A stretch of 64,000 bases of DNA, taken from the NCBI RefSeq assembly GCF_002262885.1, contig NZ_NKYF01000001.1, positions 186,001 through 250,000 of the forward strand, written 5' to 3'. This DNA is from Pseudonocardia sp. MH-G8. Its GTDB lineage: Bacteria > Actinomycetota > Actinomycetes > Mycobacteriales > Pseudonocardiaceae. The stretch's first letter is position 1; each line of letters starts with the position of its first letter. This document shows positions 1-8,919 of this stretch, piece after piece. Below the pieces are notes generated by a model. That model was not told where the DNA came from. It ran no database searches and saw only the letters and a list, made by a program, of their open reading frames with translations. Made by a program: the position numbers and the translations under genes.

Positions 1-1134
1 CAGCAGCAGCAGCGCACGGGCCGGCGCCGTCATGGCCGCGGCCCGGGCGACGAACGCCCGCCGCAGCCGCGGCCCGACCGTCATCAGGTCGCCGGGCCGT
101 CCGGGCACCGGGTCGGCGTCGAGTTCGTGGTCGATCGTGGCGAGCTCGTGCAGGGCCAGCGGGTTCCCGCCGGCCGCCCGCACCGTGCGCTCGACCAGGT
201 CCTCGGTCGCTGCGGGCACGGCGGCGGCGACGAGCCTGCGGGCGTCGTCCTCGGCCAGGCCCACGACCTCCCGTGCCCGCAGCCCCTCCCACGGCCCGGA
301 ATGCGGATCCTCGTGTCCGGTGAGGAGCACCGCGACCGGATCGGCACCGATCCGGCGCGCGAGGAAGCCCAGGCAGTGCGCCGTCGCCTCGTCCACCCAC
401 TGGGCGTCGTCCACCGCGACGAGCACCGGGCGTTCCCGGGCCAAGTCGCAGACCAACGACAGCACGGCCGCGCCGACGAGGAACCGGTTGGTCTCGTCCC
501 GGCTCAGCCCCAGCGCGCCGCGCAGCGCAGCGGCCTGCGGGGCGGCGAGCGTGTCCAACCGGTCCATCACCGGCCAGAGCAGCTCGTGCAGGGCGGCGAA
601 CGCGATCCCCGCCTCCATCCGGGTGCCCCGGCAGCGCAGCACTGTGACGTCGGCGGCGGTGTCGACGGCGTACTCGAGCAGGGCCGTCTTGCCGATGCCC
701 GGCTCACCCCACAGCACGAGCCCGGACCCCGCGCCATCGGACGCGCCGGCCAGCACCCGGTCGAGCTCCGCGATCTCCACGCCCCGCCCGAACAGCTCCG
801 TGCCCGACCCCCGGGTCTCGCGCCCGGTGCGAGTCGAGAACGTCGTCGAGGCTGTCGGTCCCCGCCGTGGCAGGCGCCGGGTCGACACGAACAGCTGGTC
901 GTCCGGGTCCTGGAACACGTTGCCGACGCGCTTGCCGGCCGTTGTGGCAGTCCTGCCAGGTGACCGCCGCGTGCCGGTGAGCGGGTGGCCGTGGATGAGC
1001 AGGACGGGCCGGCCCGCGCCCTGGTCCTCGTGGTCGAGCTCGATCAGCGTGCTGTTGTCGTTCCCGACGATCTCGTTCCCGACGATCTCGTGGTGGGTGG
1101 CGTCGTCGGTGAGTTCGGGGGTGCTCCAGGCCAC
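1..1134 (-). CDS. Chimeric open frame: hydrolase N-terminus + ABC-ATPase scrap + LAL LuxR ATPase domain (C-terminus off the left edge)
   Basis: One minus-strand frame stays open from a GTG at 1134 (GGAAGGA six bases upstream) to the window edge. Residues 1-57 match the start of an alpha/beta hydrolase (GAGRPVLLIHGHPLTG, compare the intact gene at 6973). Residues about 68-83 (KRVGNVFQDPDDQLF) look like the Q-loop segment of an ECF/CbiO-type ATPase. From residue 113 (ELFGR) the frame is the ATPase domain of a LAL regulator, with Walker A GEPGIGKT at 143-150 and Walker B VLVAVDDAQW. The LAL part is very close to the gene starting at 14040. The DNA-binding end is not in the window. Either the LAL gene has captured foreign upstream sequence, or its true start is a rare codon near 800 and the rest is relic. 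The open frame is seen; expression of the fusion is inferred. Confidence 0.6.
   Translation of the reverse strand, partial: MAWSTPELTDDATHHEIVGNEIVGNDNSTLIELDHEDQGAGRPVLLIHGHPLTGTRRSPGRTATTAGKRVGNVFQDPDDQLFVSTRRLPRRGPTASTTFSTRTGRETRGSGTELFGRGVEIAELDRVLAGASDGAGSGLVLWGEPGIGKTALLEYAVDTAADVTVLRCRGTRMEAGIAFAALHELLWPVMDRLDTLAAPQAAALRGALGLSRDETNRFLVGAAVLSLVCDLARERPVLVAVDDAQWVDEATAHCLGFLARRIGADPVAVLLTGHEDPHSGPWEGLRAREVVGLAEDDARRLVAAAVPAATEDLVERTVRAAGGNPLALHELATIDHELDADPVPGRPGDLMTVGPRLRRAFVARAAAMTAPARALLLL
1061..1090. repeat. Two tandem copies of a 15-bp unit
   Basis: The unit TTCCCGACGATCTCG occurs twice without a gap. On the minus strand it duplicates the residues EIVGN in the hydrolase-like N-terminus of the chimeric frame. 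It keeps the frame and probably arose by slippage. Confidence 0.85.
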
Positions 1135-1165
1135 AGCTGTTCCTTCCGGGTGTCGTCGGCGCGGG

Positions 1166-1486
1166 TCAGGGGTGCGCCGGCCGGCGCCGGCGGTCGGCCT
1201 CCGACAGCCCGCCCCACACGCCGTGCAGCTCCCCGTGGACCAGGGCGTACGCCGCGCACGGCCGGCGGACCGGGCACGCGGCGCAGATCGCCTTCGCGAC
1301 CCGCTCGCGGCGGTGCCGTTGCGGGAGGCGCTCGTCGTCGGTGGGGAAGAACATCGCGGTGTCGATCCCCGTGCACAGCGCCTGCCGGCGCCACGGCTGC
1401 GAGAGCTCCGGGGTGATCCGCCAGTCGGCGTACCGCCCGGCCCGGCCGGTACGCACGACGATGCTGGTGGGCTCGCTGCTGCTCAT
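1166..1486 (-). CDS. WhiB-like (Wbl) iron-sulfur transcriptional regulator
   Basis: 106 residues from an ATG at 1486. The four cysteines of the Wbl [4Fe-4S] site are visible: one in QALC, then C-x2-C-x5-C in ICAACPVRRPC. They are followed by the GVWGG turn (HGVWGGLSEADRRRR) and a basic tail, the family's sigma-factor/DNA contact region. Length is typical of Wbl proteins. It ends 31 bp before the GTG of the chimeric LAL frame on the same strand, so the two could be co-transcribed. It diverges from the LAL gene at 1692. The open frame extends further upstream, but that extension has no domain and crosses the CACGGCACAG-type repeat, so the ATG is preferred. The target genes cannot be told from the sequence. 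Confidence 0.9.
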   Translation of the reverse strand: MSSSEPTSIVVRTGRAGRYADWRITPELSQPWRRQALCTGIDTAMFFPTDDERLPQRHRRERVAKAICAACPVRRPCAAYALVHGELHGVWGGLSEADRRRRPAHP

Positions 1487-1584
1487 GGCAGTCGCTCTCT
1501 CTCCGGTCGCTGTGCTGTCGGGTCTCAGACTCCCGAAGACGGCGCCCCGGTCGCGTCGGTGGAAGTCCCTGATCCCGTCACCGA

Positions 1585-1621
1585 GCACGGCACAGCACGG
1601 CACGGCACAGGACGGCACAGG
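1585..1621. repeat. Imperfect short tandem repeat (GCACGGCACA units)
   Basis: About three and a half imperfect copies of a 10-bp unit built from CACGGCACAG lie in the divergent region between the whiB-like gene and the LAL gene at 1692. No protein is supported here. It could be a slippage tract or could affect either promoter. Confidence 0.7.
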
Positions 1622-1691
1622 GAGGCGGGCTTCCCGAGGACCCGGTCTCCCTCGCGGGGTTCGCATCGGTGAGAATCACCTAATCGACACC

Positions 1692-4457
1692 GTGCCGGCG
1701 CCCAGCAACGACCAGACGTTGCTGGTGGGGCGGCGCGTCGAGCACGAGGCGGTCGAACGCCTGCTCGCCCGGACCCAGGCGGGCGAGAGCGGCGTACTGG
1801 TGGTGCGCGGTGAGGCCGGCATCGGCAAGACCGCCCTGTTGCAGCACGTCCGGGCGTCGGCCGTCGCGGCCGGGTTCCGGGTCCAGGACGCGGCCGGGGT
1901 GGAGTCGGAGGCGGCGTTCGCGTTCGCGGGCCTGCACCAGTTGTGCGCACCGTTGCTGGCGCGGGCGGCGGCGCTGCCCGAGCCGCAGCAGGCCGCTCTC
2001 GGGGTGGCGTTCGGGATGCGCCAGGGTGCTGCGCCGGACCGGTTCCTGGTCGGGTTGGCCGTGCTGAGCCTGCTGGCCGAGGTGGCCGAGGACGGGCCGT
2101 TGCTGTGCGTCGTGGATGACACGCAGTGGCTGGACCAGGCGTCCGCGCAGGTCCTGGCGTTCGTGGCCCGGCGGGTGGCGGTCGAACGGGTGGTGATGGT
2201 GTTCGCGCTGCGCGACACCGGTGTGCCCGACGTCGAGGCGTTCACCGGATTGCCGGAGCTGCACCTGGAAGGGCTGGCGGTGTCCGACGCCCGGACGGTG
2301 CTGGCCACCGCGGTCCGCGCACCGCTGGACGACGATGTGCGCGACCGGATCGTGGCGGAGGCGCGCGGCAATCCGCTGGCGCTGTTGGAGCTACCCCGGG
2401 GTGCGCCGACGGTGCGGCTGGCGGGCGGGTTCGAGCTACCCGACGTGGTGAGCGTTCCGCACCGGGTCGAGGAGGGTTTCCGGCGCCGCGCCGGCAGCCT
2501 GCCCCCCGATTCGCAGCTGCTGCTGGTGGTCGCCGCGGCCGAGCAGACCGGCGATGCGGCGCTGCTGTGGCGCGCGGCCGCGGAGCTGGGGATCGCCCCG
2601 GAGGCGGCCGCGCCGGCGGAGGCCGCCGGGCTGCTGGAACTCGACACCCGGGTGCGGTTCCGGCACCCGCTCGTGCGCTCGGCGGTATACCAGGCGGCCA
2701 CCCCGCCCGACCAGCGCCGAGCGCACGGCGCGCTGGCCGCCGTCACCGACCCGCAGGCCGACCCCGACCGGCGCGCCTGGCACCGCGCCCAGGCGGTAGT
2801 GGGCACCGACGAGGAGGCCGCGGCGGAGCTGGAGCGCTCAGCCGGGCGGGCCCGCGCCCGCGGCGGACTGGCCGCCGCGGCGGCGTTCCTCCAGCGCGCC
2901 GCCCAGCTGACCCCCGCGCCGGCCGTCCGGTCGGGTCGGGCTCTCGAGGCTGCGCACGCCAAGCACGCGGCCGGTGCGTCCGAGGCCGCCCTGGAACTGC
3001 TGACGGTCGCGGCGACCGGGCCGCTGGACGCCGTGTCGCAGGCCCGCCTCGAGCTGCTGCGCGCCCAGATCGCGTTCCACCGGGCGAGAGGCGGCGAGGG
3101 GCCGCGGATGCTGCTGGATGCCGCCAGGAGCCTCGCCCCGCTGGCCCCGGCGCTGTCCCGCGAGACCTACCTGGACGCGCTCGATGCAGCGATCGTCACC
3201 GGCGGGCTCGGTCCCGGTGAGGGCGTGCGAGCGGTGGCCGAAGCCGCCCGGGCCGCGCCACCACCACCGGAGCCACCGAGGCCGGCGGATCTGTTGCTCG
3301 ATGGCCTGGTGACGACGTTCACGCAGGGCTACGCGGCAGGCGTACCCGGGCTGCGGCGGGCGTTGGACGCCTTCGCCGACTGCGAGCGAGACGCTCGTGC
3401 CGTGAACGACGGCGACGACCGCCGCTGGCTGTGGCTGGCCGGCCGAACCGCGATGTCGGTCTTCGACGACGAGATGGTCCACGCGCTGGCCGCCAGTCAT
3501 GTCCGGCTGGCCCGTGAGGCCGGTGCGCTGGCCACGCTCCCGGCAGCACTCCTCGTCCAGTCCGTCATGCTGGTGCTCTCCGGTGAGTTCTCCCGGGCCG
3601 CCGAGCAGACCGCGATCGCAGCCGCGACCAGAACCGTGCCCTTGCTCCACGCCCAGCTCATCCTGGCCGCCTGGCGCGGTCGCGTGGAAGAGAGCAGCGA
3701 GATCCACGCGACCATGGTCCGGGAAGCCGCCGGACGTGGGCGCGGCACCGAGGACTCCCTGGCGCAGTATGCGATGGCGGTGCTGCACAACGGTCTGGGC
3801 GACTTCCCGGCGGCTCAGGCCGCTGCGACGCGGGCTTTCGAGTCCGACGAGCTGACCCACAGCAACCTGGCCCACTCCGAGCTCGTCGAAGCGGCATGCC
3901 GCACCGGCCAACCGGAGCGCGCGGCCGATGCGCTGGAGCAGCTCAGCTCACGGGCACTGGCCAGCGGCACCCCGTGGGGGCTCGGGCTGGCCGCGCGCTC
4001 ACGGGCACTGGCCGGCACCGGCCCGGACGCCGAGGAGCACTACCGCGAGGCGATCGAGCGGCTCCGCGAATGCCGGATGGCCACCCAACTGGCCCGCGCA
4101 CATCTCGTCTACGGCGAGTGGCTACGCCGCCAGGGCCGTCGCCAGGCCGCCCGCCAGCAGCTGCGCACCGCCCACCAGCAGCTGTCGGACATGGGCGCGG
4201 AAGCGTTCGCCGCCCGCGCGGCCCGCGAGCTACGCGCCACCGGCGAGCACCCGCGCAGTCGGTCCGCCCAGCCCTCGGATGCGCTCACCGCGCAGGAGCT
4301 GACGATCGCCCGGCTGGTGGCCACCGGGGCGACCTCCCGCGAGGTCGGCGCCCAGCTGTTCCTCAGTCCGCGCACGGTCGAGGCGCACCTGCGCAGCATC
4401 TTCCGCAAGCTCGACATCAGCTCCCGCCGGCAGCTGCGGGACCTGCGGCTCCCCTGA
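1692..4457 (+). CDS. LuxR-family regulator with large ATPase domain (LAL/MalT-like)
   Basis: 921 residues from GTG 1692. An N-terminal AAA/STAND ATPase has Walker A GEAGIGKT at residues 40-47 and Walker B LLCVVDDTQW near 136-145. A long Ala/Arg-rich helical (TPR-like) middle follows, and the C-terminus is a LuxR helix-turn-helix (LTAQELTIARLVATGA ... SPRTVEAHLRSIFRKLDI). Such proteins usually activate nearby catabolic or secondary-metabolism genes on sensing an inducer and ATP. The frame is open for another 350 bases upstream, but that part runs antisense through the whiB-like gene, so a start just before VPAPSNDQTLLVGR is chosen. No clear ribosome site precedes it and the mRNA may be leaderless. 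The dehydrogenase operon at 4702 lies downstream on the same strand and is a plausible target. Confidence 0.9.
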   Translation: MPAPSNDQTLLVGRRVEHEAVERLLARTQAGESGVLVVRGEAGIGKTALLQHVRASAVAAGFRVQDAAGVESEAAFAFAGLHQLCAPLLARAAALPEPQQAALGVAFGMRQGAAPDRFLVGLAVLSLLAEVAEDGPLLCVVDDTQWLDQASAQVLAFVARRVAVERVVMVFALRDTGVPDVEAFTGLPELHLEGLAVSDARTVLATAVRAPLDDDVRDRIVAEARGNPLALLELPRGAPTVRLAGGFELPDVVSVPHRVEEGFRRRAGSLPPDSQLLLVVAAAEQTGDAALLWRAAAELGIAPEAAAPAEAAGLLELDTRVRFRHPLVRSAVYQAATPPDQRRAHGALAAVTDPQADPDRRAWHRAQAVVGTDEEAAAELERSAGRARARGGLAAAAAFLQRAAQLTPAPAVRSGRALEAAHAKHAAGASEAALELLTVAATGPLDAVSQARLELLRAQIAFHRARGGEGPRMLLDAARSLAPLAPALSRETYLDALDAAIVTGGLGPGEGVRAVAEAARAAPPPPEPPRPADLLLDGLVTTFTQGYAAGVPGLRRALDAFADCERDARAVNDGDDRRWLWLAGRTAMSVFDDEMVHALAASHVRLAREAGALATLPAALLVQSVMLVLSGEFSRAAEQTAIAAATRTVPLLHAQLILAAWRGRVEESSEIHATMVREAAGRGRGTEDSLAQYAMAVLHNGLGDFPAAQAAATRAFESDELTHSNLAHSELVEAACRTGQPERAADALEQLSSRALASGTPWGLGLAARSRALAGTGPDAEEHYREAIERLRECRMATQLARAHLVYGEWLRRQGRRQAARQQLRTAHQQLSDMGAEAFAARAARELRATGEHPRSRSAQPSDALTAQELTIARLVATGATSREVGAQLFLSPRTVEAHLRSIFRKLDISSRRQLRDLRLP

Positions 4458-4592
4458 CCAGCATGCCCGTCGAGAGGTTCCACGTGAGTTGAACCGTTGC
4501 TGATCCTCCAGCAGGAAATCGGGGCCTCCGGCCCGGAACAGCTGCTGCACGATCAGCAACGGCGGCGTCACGCTGCCAGTCGCCGCATGTTC

Positions 4593-4622
4593 GCGACCGA
4601 TCGACCAACCGATCCGGTGGGG
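4593..4622 (+). promoter_or_regulatory. 30-bp element shared with 14128-14157, upstream of the dehydrogenase operon
   Basis: This stretch matches 14128-14157 at 27 of 30 bases. It contains two direct copies of ACCGATC separated by a few bases (ACCGATCGACCAACCGATC). It lies about 80 bp before the GTG at 4702, in a 244-bp gap with no gene. The other copy lies between a LAL gene and an acetyltransferase gene. A binding site for a LAL regulator is a reasonable guess. Confidence 0.5.
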
Positions 4623-4701
4623 CCGGGGCGCGGCAAGACTTCGGTCGGCCGCTCGGACGTCGTCGCGGCTGAGTCCCGATCGTCGCCACCCAGGAGTCGC
4701 C

Positions 4702-5817
4702 GTGTCCCGTGTGCGCCACCCGGCCCGCGCCGCAGTTCTCGAAGAGAAGGACGGCCCGTTCGTCTGGCAGGACATCGAGATCGACGACCCCCGGCCCGAC
4801 GAGGTGCTGGTCCGCATGGTCGCGACCGGCATCTGCGCCACTGATGCCCACGTCCGCCGGCAGCAGATGCCGGTCCCGCTCCCGGTCGTCCTCGGTCACG
4901 AGGGCGCCGGCGTCGTGGAGCGGGTCGGCTCGGTGGTCGCCGGCCTCGAACCGGGCGACCACGTGGTCCTGAGCTACCACTCCTGCGGCCGGTGCCCGTC
5001 GTGCGTCTCCGCCCACCCCGCCTACTGCGACCTGGCCCAGGAGGCGAATTTCGCCGCCGCCCGGCTGGACGGCACCCAGGGGCTGCACCGCACGGGAGCG
5101 CAGCTGCACGGCCACTTCTTCGGCCAGTCGTCGTTCGCCACCCACGCGCTGGCCCACCAGCGGAACACCGTGAAGATCCCGACGGACATCCCGCTGGAGC
5201 TCGCCGCCCCGCTCGGGTGCGGCCTGCAGACCGGCGCGGGCACCGTGCTCCAGGCCTTCTCGGCGTCGCCGGGCATGTCGATCGGGGTCATCGGGGTCGG
5301 CGCCGTGGGCCTGGCCGCGGTCATGGCGGGCAACGTGGTCGGGGCCCGGGCCGTGGTGGCCGTCGACGTGGACGCGGCCCGCCTCGACCTCGCCGGCGAT
5401 CTCGGCGCGACGCACGTGATCGACGTCCGGGAGACCGCGGACCTGGCCGCGGCGCTGCGGGGCGTCACCGGGCGTGGCCTGGACATCGTGCTCGAGACCA
5501 GCGGCCGGGCGGAGAACCTGACCGCGGCCGTCGACTCGCTGGCCCCGAGGGGACGGATGGGGATCGTGACGTTCGAGCAGGGCGCCGGCGGCGAGGTCAC
5601 CTCACCGCAGCTCGCACTCGGGCGCTCGGTGCACGGCATCGTCCAGGGCGACGCCGTCTCGCCGCTGTTCCTCACCACGCTGGTCGACCTCTGGCGAGCC
5701 GGACGCTTCCCCGTCGACCGGCTCGTCACCTCCTACGACTCCGGCGACATCAACCTGGCGTTCGACGACGCCGCAGCCGGACGCGCGGTCAAGGCCGTGC
5801 TCCGGTTCTCCTGCTGA
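4702..5817 (+). CDS. Zinc-dependent NAD(P) alcohol dehydrogenase (MDR superfamily)
   Basis: 371 residues from GTG 4702 with AGGAG upstream. Catalytic zinc ligands are Cys45 (GICATDAH), His66-Glu67 (LGHEGAG) and a third Cys near 174 (LGCGLQTGAG). The structural zinc lobe has four cysteines at 95, 98, 101 and 109 (CGRCPSCVSAHPAYC). A Rossmann fold follows (GVIGVGAVGLAAV). The residue set is that of class III/aryl-alcohol dehydrogenases acting on primary or aromatic alcohols. First gene of a three-gene operon with a metallo-beta-lactamase-fold enzyme 24 bp downstream and an alpha/beta hydrolase. The 30-bp repeated element lies just upstream. The substrate is not evident. Confidence 0.92.
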   Translation: MSRVRHPARAAVLEEKDGPFVWQDIEIDDPRPDEVLVRMVATGICATDAHVRRQQMPVPLPVVLGHEGAGVVERVGSVVAGLEPGDHVVLSYHSCGRCPSCVSAHPAYCDLAQEANFAAARLDGTQGLHRTGAQLHGHFFGQSSFATHALAHQRNTVKIPTDIPLELAAPLGCGLQTGAGTVLQAFSASPGMSIGVIGVGAVGLAAVMAGNVVGARAVVAVDVDAARLDLAGDLGATHVIDVRETADLAAALRGVTGRGLDIVLETSGRAENLTAAVDSLAPRGRMGIVTFEQGAGGEVTSPQLALGRSVHGIVQGDAVSPLFLTTLVDLWRAGRFPVDRLVTSYDSGDINLAFDDAAAGRAVKAVLRFSC

Positions 5818-5841
5818 CCCCCTCGGAAGGGGCTCGCAACC

Positions 5842-6927
5842 ATGCCCGACAAGACCCAACGGCCGATCGTGGCCACAGACGAACCCGGCTTCTTCGGGAT
5901 CGACAACTACGGCTTCCCGGCCAACCTCGACGACCCGCTCGACCCACCGGAGTACTACCCGCCCTACCTCGACACCGAGCACTTCCGGGCCTACCGCTAC
6001 CACGTCGAGGAGCTGCGGGACGGCTTCCACTGGGTCACGAGCGCGGGCTACGACGCCGCGTTCGTGGTCACCGCGAACGGGGTGATCGCGATCGACGCCC
6101 CGCCGACGATCGGCGAGAACATGGTCGCGGCGATCGAGAGCGTCACCGACAAGCCGGTGACCCACCTGATCTACAGCCACTGGCACACCGACCACATCGG
6201 AGCGGCCCCGGTCTACGGGCCGGACGTGGAGATCATCGCGCACGAGATCACCAAGGAGCTCCTCGAACGGTTCCCCGACCCGAACCGCCCGCTGCCCACG
6301 GTGACCTTCCGCGACACCTACACGCTCACGGTCGGCGGCGTGACCCTGGAGCTGGCGTACAAAGGCGAGAACCACTGCCCGGGCAACATCTTCATCCACG
6401 CCCCCGCCCAGCGTGTGCTCACCGTCATCGACATCGTCAGCCCGGGCAGCGCCACGTTCATGCACTGCGACGCCTCGCAGAACATCTGGGCCTGGTACGA
6501 GTCCCACGCCCAGCTCCTCGAGTACGACTTCGACTTCTACGTCGGCGGCCACCACATGCACTACGGCACCTACGAGCAGGTGAAGACCAGTGTCGAGTAC
6601 TTCGCCGACATCCACGAGGGCGCCACGGCCGCGGTGGCACGGTTCAGCCGCTCGGACCGGCTCGACGAGATCCTGACCGCGACCGGCCCCGGCCGGGTCT
6701 GGGTCGGCACCGAGAACGCGATCAACTCGATGGTCAACTACACGGTCAAGCACGTCCTGGAGAAGGAGACGAGCGACGGCCGGCTCTGGTCCGACCGGCT
6801 CGCCGGGGTGATCAGCCAGACCAAGTACCACGCCTACACCGTCGTCGAGGCCATCCGCCTGGAGCGGCCGCGGCCACAGGCAGGCTACCGGCTGCGCGGG
6901 GCGAACCCGCCGCCGTTCATCGCCTGA
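5842..6927 (+). CDS. Metallo-beta-lactamase-fold hydrolase
   Basis: 361 residues from ATG 5842 (GGAAGGGG upstream). The metal signature SHWHTDHIG sits at residues 112-120 (H113, H115, D117, H118), preceded by the fold's first strands (NGVIAIDAPPTIGENM). Later ligands are probably in KGENHCPGNIF and GGHHMHYG. There is no signal peptide, so it should be cytoplasmic. Members of this superfamily cleave lactones, thioesters, sulfates or phosphodiesters. The C-terminal half resembles alkyl-sulfatase-like or uncharacterised MBL proteins more than glyoxalase II. The context (alcohol dehydrogenase before, alpha/beta hydrolase after) suggests a step in a small catabolic or detoxifying route. Confidence 0.85.
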   Translation: MPDKTQRPIVATDEPGFFGIDNYGFPANLDDPLDPPEYYPPYLDTEHFRAYRYHVEELRDGFHWVTSAGYDAAFVVTANGVIAIDAPPTIGENMVAAIESVTDKPVTHLIYSHWHTDHIGAAPVYGPDVEIIAHEITKELLERFPDPNRPLPTVTFRDTYTLTVGGVTLELAYKGENHCPGNIFIHAPAQRVLTVIDIVSPGSATFMHCDASQNIWAWYESHAQLLEYDFDFYVGGHHMHYGTYEQVKTSVEYFADIHEGATAAVARFSRSDRLDEILTATGPGRVWVGTENAINSMVNYTVKHVLEKETSDGRLWSDRLAGVISQTKYHAYTVVEAIRLERPRPQAGYRLRGANPPPFIA

Positions 6928-6972
6928 CACCCGACTCCCACTGAAGACCCCTCTGATCGGAGAGAACCCACC

Positions 6973-7818
6973 ATGTCCGAGCTCAACATCGGTACCGAGA
7001 ACGGCAGCCCCGTCGAGCTGCACTACACCGACCAGGGCACCGGCGCCCCGGTCGTGTTGATCCACGGCTGGCCGCTGTCCGGCCGGTCCTGGGAGAAGCA
7101 GGTCCCGGCCCTGGTCGAGGCCGGCCACCGCGTCCTCACCTACGACCGACGCGGCTTCGGCCAGTCCTCCCAGCCCTGGGACGGCTACGACTACGACACC
7201 TTCGCCGACGACCTGCACGCCCTGCTCGTCCACCTCGACCTGCGCGAGGTCACGCTCGTCGGGTTCTCGATGGGCGGCGGCGAGGCCGTGCGCTACATCG
7301 GCAGGTACGGCACCGGCCGGATCGCGAAGGTCGTGCTCGCCGCAGCCGTCCCGCCCTACCTGTACAAGTCGGACGACAACCCCGACGGCGGCCTCGACGA
7401 GGCCACCATCGAACAGTTCCGAGCGGGCGTGACCGGAGATCGGATCGCCTTCCTCGACGGGTTCTTGACCAACTTCTTCGCCTCCGGCGACCGGACCGAC
7501 CTGATCAGCGAGCCGAACCGCCTCCACCACCGCGCGATCGCCGAGTTCGCCTCACCGAAGGGCACCCTGGACTGCATCACCGCGTTCGCGCGCACCGACT
7601 TCCGCGACGACCTGCGGAAGGTCTCCGACGCAGCCATCCCGACCCTGGTCATCCACGGTGACGTCGACGCCGTCGTCCCGTTCGAGGTCTCCGGCAAGCG
7701 CGCTCACGAGTCCGTCAAGGGCGCCGAGCTGGCGCTGATCGAGGGCGGCCCGCACGGGCTCAACACCACCCACGCCGAGGAGTTCAACCGCGCGCTGATC
7801 ACGTTCCTCGCGCGCTGA
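6973..7818 (+). CDS. Alpha/beta hydrolase, non-heme chloroperoxidase/esterase type
   Basis: 281 residues. The nucleophile elbow is GFSMGG with Ser99. The oxyanion region is LIHGWPLSG near 29-37. The acid lies in HGDVDAVVPF and the base in GGPHGLNTTH near the C-terminus. The pattern is that of cofactor-free bacterial haloperoxidases/aryl esterases such as C-C hydrolases and chloroperoxidases. Last gene of the 4702 operon, 45 bp after the metallohydrolase, with a GGAGAG site before ATG 6973. Its N-terminus is mirrored by the broken hydrolase piece at 960-1134, so a paralogue was once present on the left. Substrate unknown. Confidence 0.88.
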   Translation: MSELNIGTENGSPVELHYTDQGTGAPVVLIHGWPLSGRSWEKQVPALVEAGHRVLTYDRRGFGQSSQPWDGYDYDTFADDLHALLVHLDLREVTLVGFSMGGGEAVRYIGRYGTGRIAKVVLAAAVPPYLYKSDDNPDGGLDEATIEQFRAGVTGDRIAFLDGFLTNFFASGDRTDLISEPNRLHHRAIAEFASPKGTLDCITAFARTDFRDDLRKVSDAAIPTLVIHGDVDAVVPFEVSGKRAHESVKGAELALIEGGPHGLNTTHAEEFNRALITFLAR

Positions 7819-7897
7819 GCGGCACCGGCACAGCCGCGCTCCACGCCTCGCGGGAGGCCGGACCCGCGGAGCACGAGCAGGACTCGCGGTCGGGGTG

Positions 7898-8500
7898 ACC
7901 ATCTGCGGCTGCACACCCAGTGGGTACTCGCCCCCGCCCATCCGCCGCAGCGGCCGGGCGACCCCGGTCGCGCGGTCGGTGCCGGAGATGACGACCGTCC
8001 CGTCCTCGTCGGTGGCGATCCGGAACGCGGGGCGGCCCTGCCGGTCGAGCAGGGTCTCGGCCAGCGGATCGGGCTCCTCGTGGTGGAGGACGACCTCGCC
8101 GGTGGCGACGTCGACGCGGAAGACGTCGATGCGATCGACTCGCGGGTTCCTCCAGGCCGGCACGCTGCCGGGCACCGACGGCAGCGGCTCGACGGCGAAC
8201 ACCCGCGAACCCGCTCCCATCGGGGTCAGGTCGACGGCCGGCTCCGGGATGTCCCCCACCCTCCCGTCCAGGTCGACGCGGTGCAGGTGCCAGTCCTCGT
8301 TGCCGTCGGTGTCCTGGGCGGGTGTCGTGCGTGACCGGGACGGCGTCGTCGTGAGTCTGGTCCACGCCGCGGACCCAGATGTTGCGCCGCCCCCGGTGCA
8401 GCGTGAGGTAGGCGATCCGGGTGCCGTCCGGCGAGATCGTGGGCACGATGAACGCCGGCTCGGCGAAGACCTCGTCACGCACCCCGTCTCCCGCGACGCA
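7898..8500 (-). pseudogene. Remnant of an S9 (prolyl oligopeptidase) family peptidase, N-terminal propeller part
   Basis: Two minus-strand frames hold adjoining parts of an S9 beta-propeller. The first reads TISPDGTRIAYLTLHRGRRN up to VPVTHDT near 8345. The second resumes at QDTDGNEDWHLHRVDL and runs to YPLGVQPQMVTP near 7900. Between them the frame changes and about 15 residues expected in the family (the stretch before LLYLQDTDG) are missing. There is no start codon at the front, and the catalytic alpha/beta hydrolase domain is absent. It is therefore broken at both ends and inside. It lies between the 4702 operon and the minus-strand LLM operon and marks a past deletion. Confidence 0.8.
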
Positions 8501-8555
8501 CCCCGTCGATGGGCAGCGCGAGCCGAGAACGGGTGCGCGAGCGAACGTGGCTCGC

Positions 8556-8918
8556 TCAGACCATCGGGTTGCCGCTGACCGTCCGATCCGCCTCGACGTA
8601 GGGCTGGACGACGTCCCAGTGCTCGACGATGCGGCCGTTCTCGAAGCGGAAGATGTCGACGATCGCCGCGTCACCGTCTGGGATCCAGCCGCTGACCCGG
8701 CTGTGCGCGATGACGTGATCGCCGTCCTCGAACACGCGCTCGGGAGCCCAGCGGAAGCCCTCCAGGGTCGGCACGGCGGCGCGCAATCCGTCCAACCCGC
8801 TGGGCAGGTTGGGGCTGTGCTGGATGTAGGGCTCGGCCCAGTACCGGTCCAGCGCCGTCACGTCCTTGTCGTGGAAGAGCTCGCGCATGGCCGTGAGCAG
8901 GGTGTCCTTGTTCGACAT
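8556..8918 (-). CDS. SnoaL-like/NTF2-fold protein
   Basis: 120 residues. Residues 10-105 read as a SnoaL-like cone fold: RYWAEPYIQHSPNLPSG, then GDHVIAHSRVSG, then DIFRFENGRIVEHWDVVQP. The last is the typical closing motif of ester-cyclase/limonene-epoxide-hydrolase-like proteins. These proteins act as small hydrolases, isomerases or cyclases. It starts one base after the stop of the MoaF-like gene (stop 8920-8922, ATG 8918), which indicates translational coupling. It is the last gene of the operon that begins with the LLM monooxygenase at 11155. Substrate unknown. Confidence 0.85.
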   Translation of the reverse strand: MSNKDTLLTAMRELFHDKDVTALDRYWAEPYIQHSPNLPSGLDGLRAAVPTLEGFRWAPERVFEDGDHVIAHSRVSGWIPDGDAAIVDIFRFENGRIVEHWDVVQPYVEADRTVSGNPMV

Positions 8919-8919
8919 C

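Noticed and set aside
1341..1691. Upstream extension of the LAL gene at 1692
   Set aside because: The frame is open, but it is antisense to the whiB-like gene and across the short tandem repeat, with no domain.
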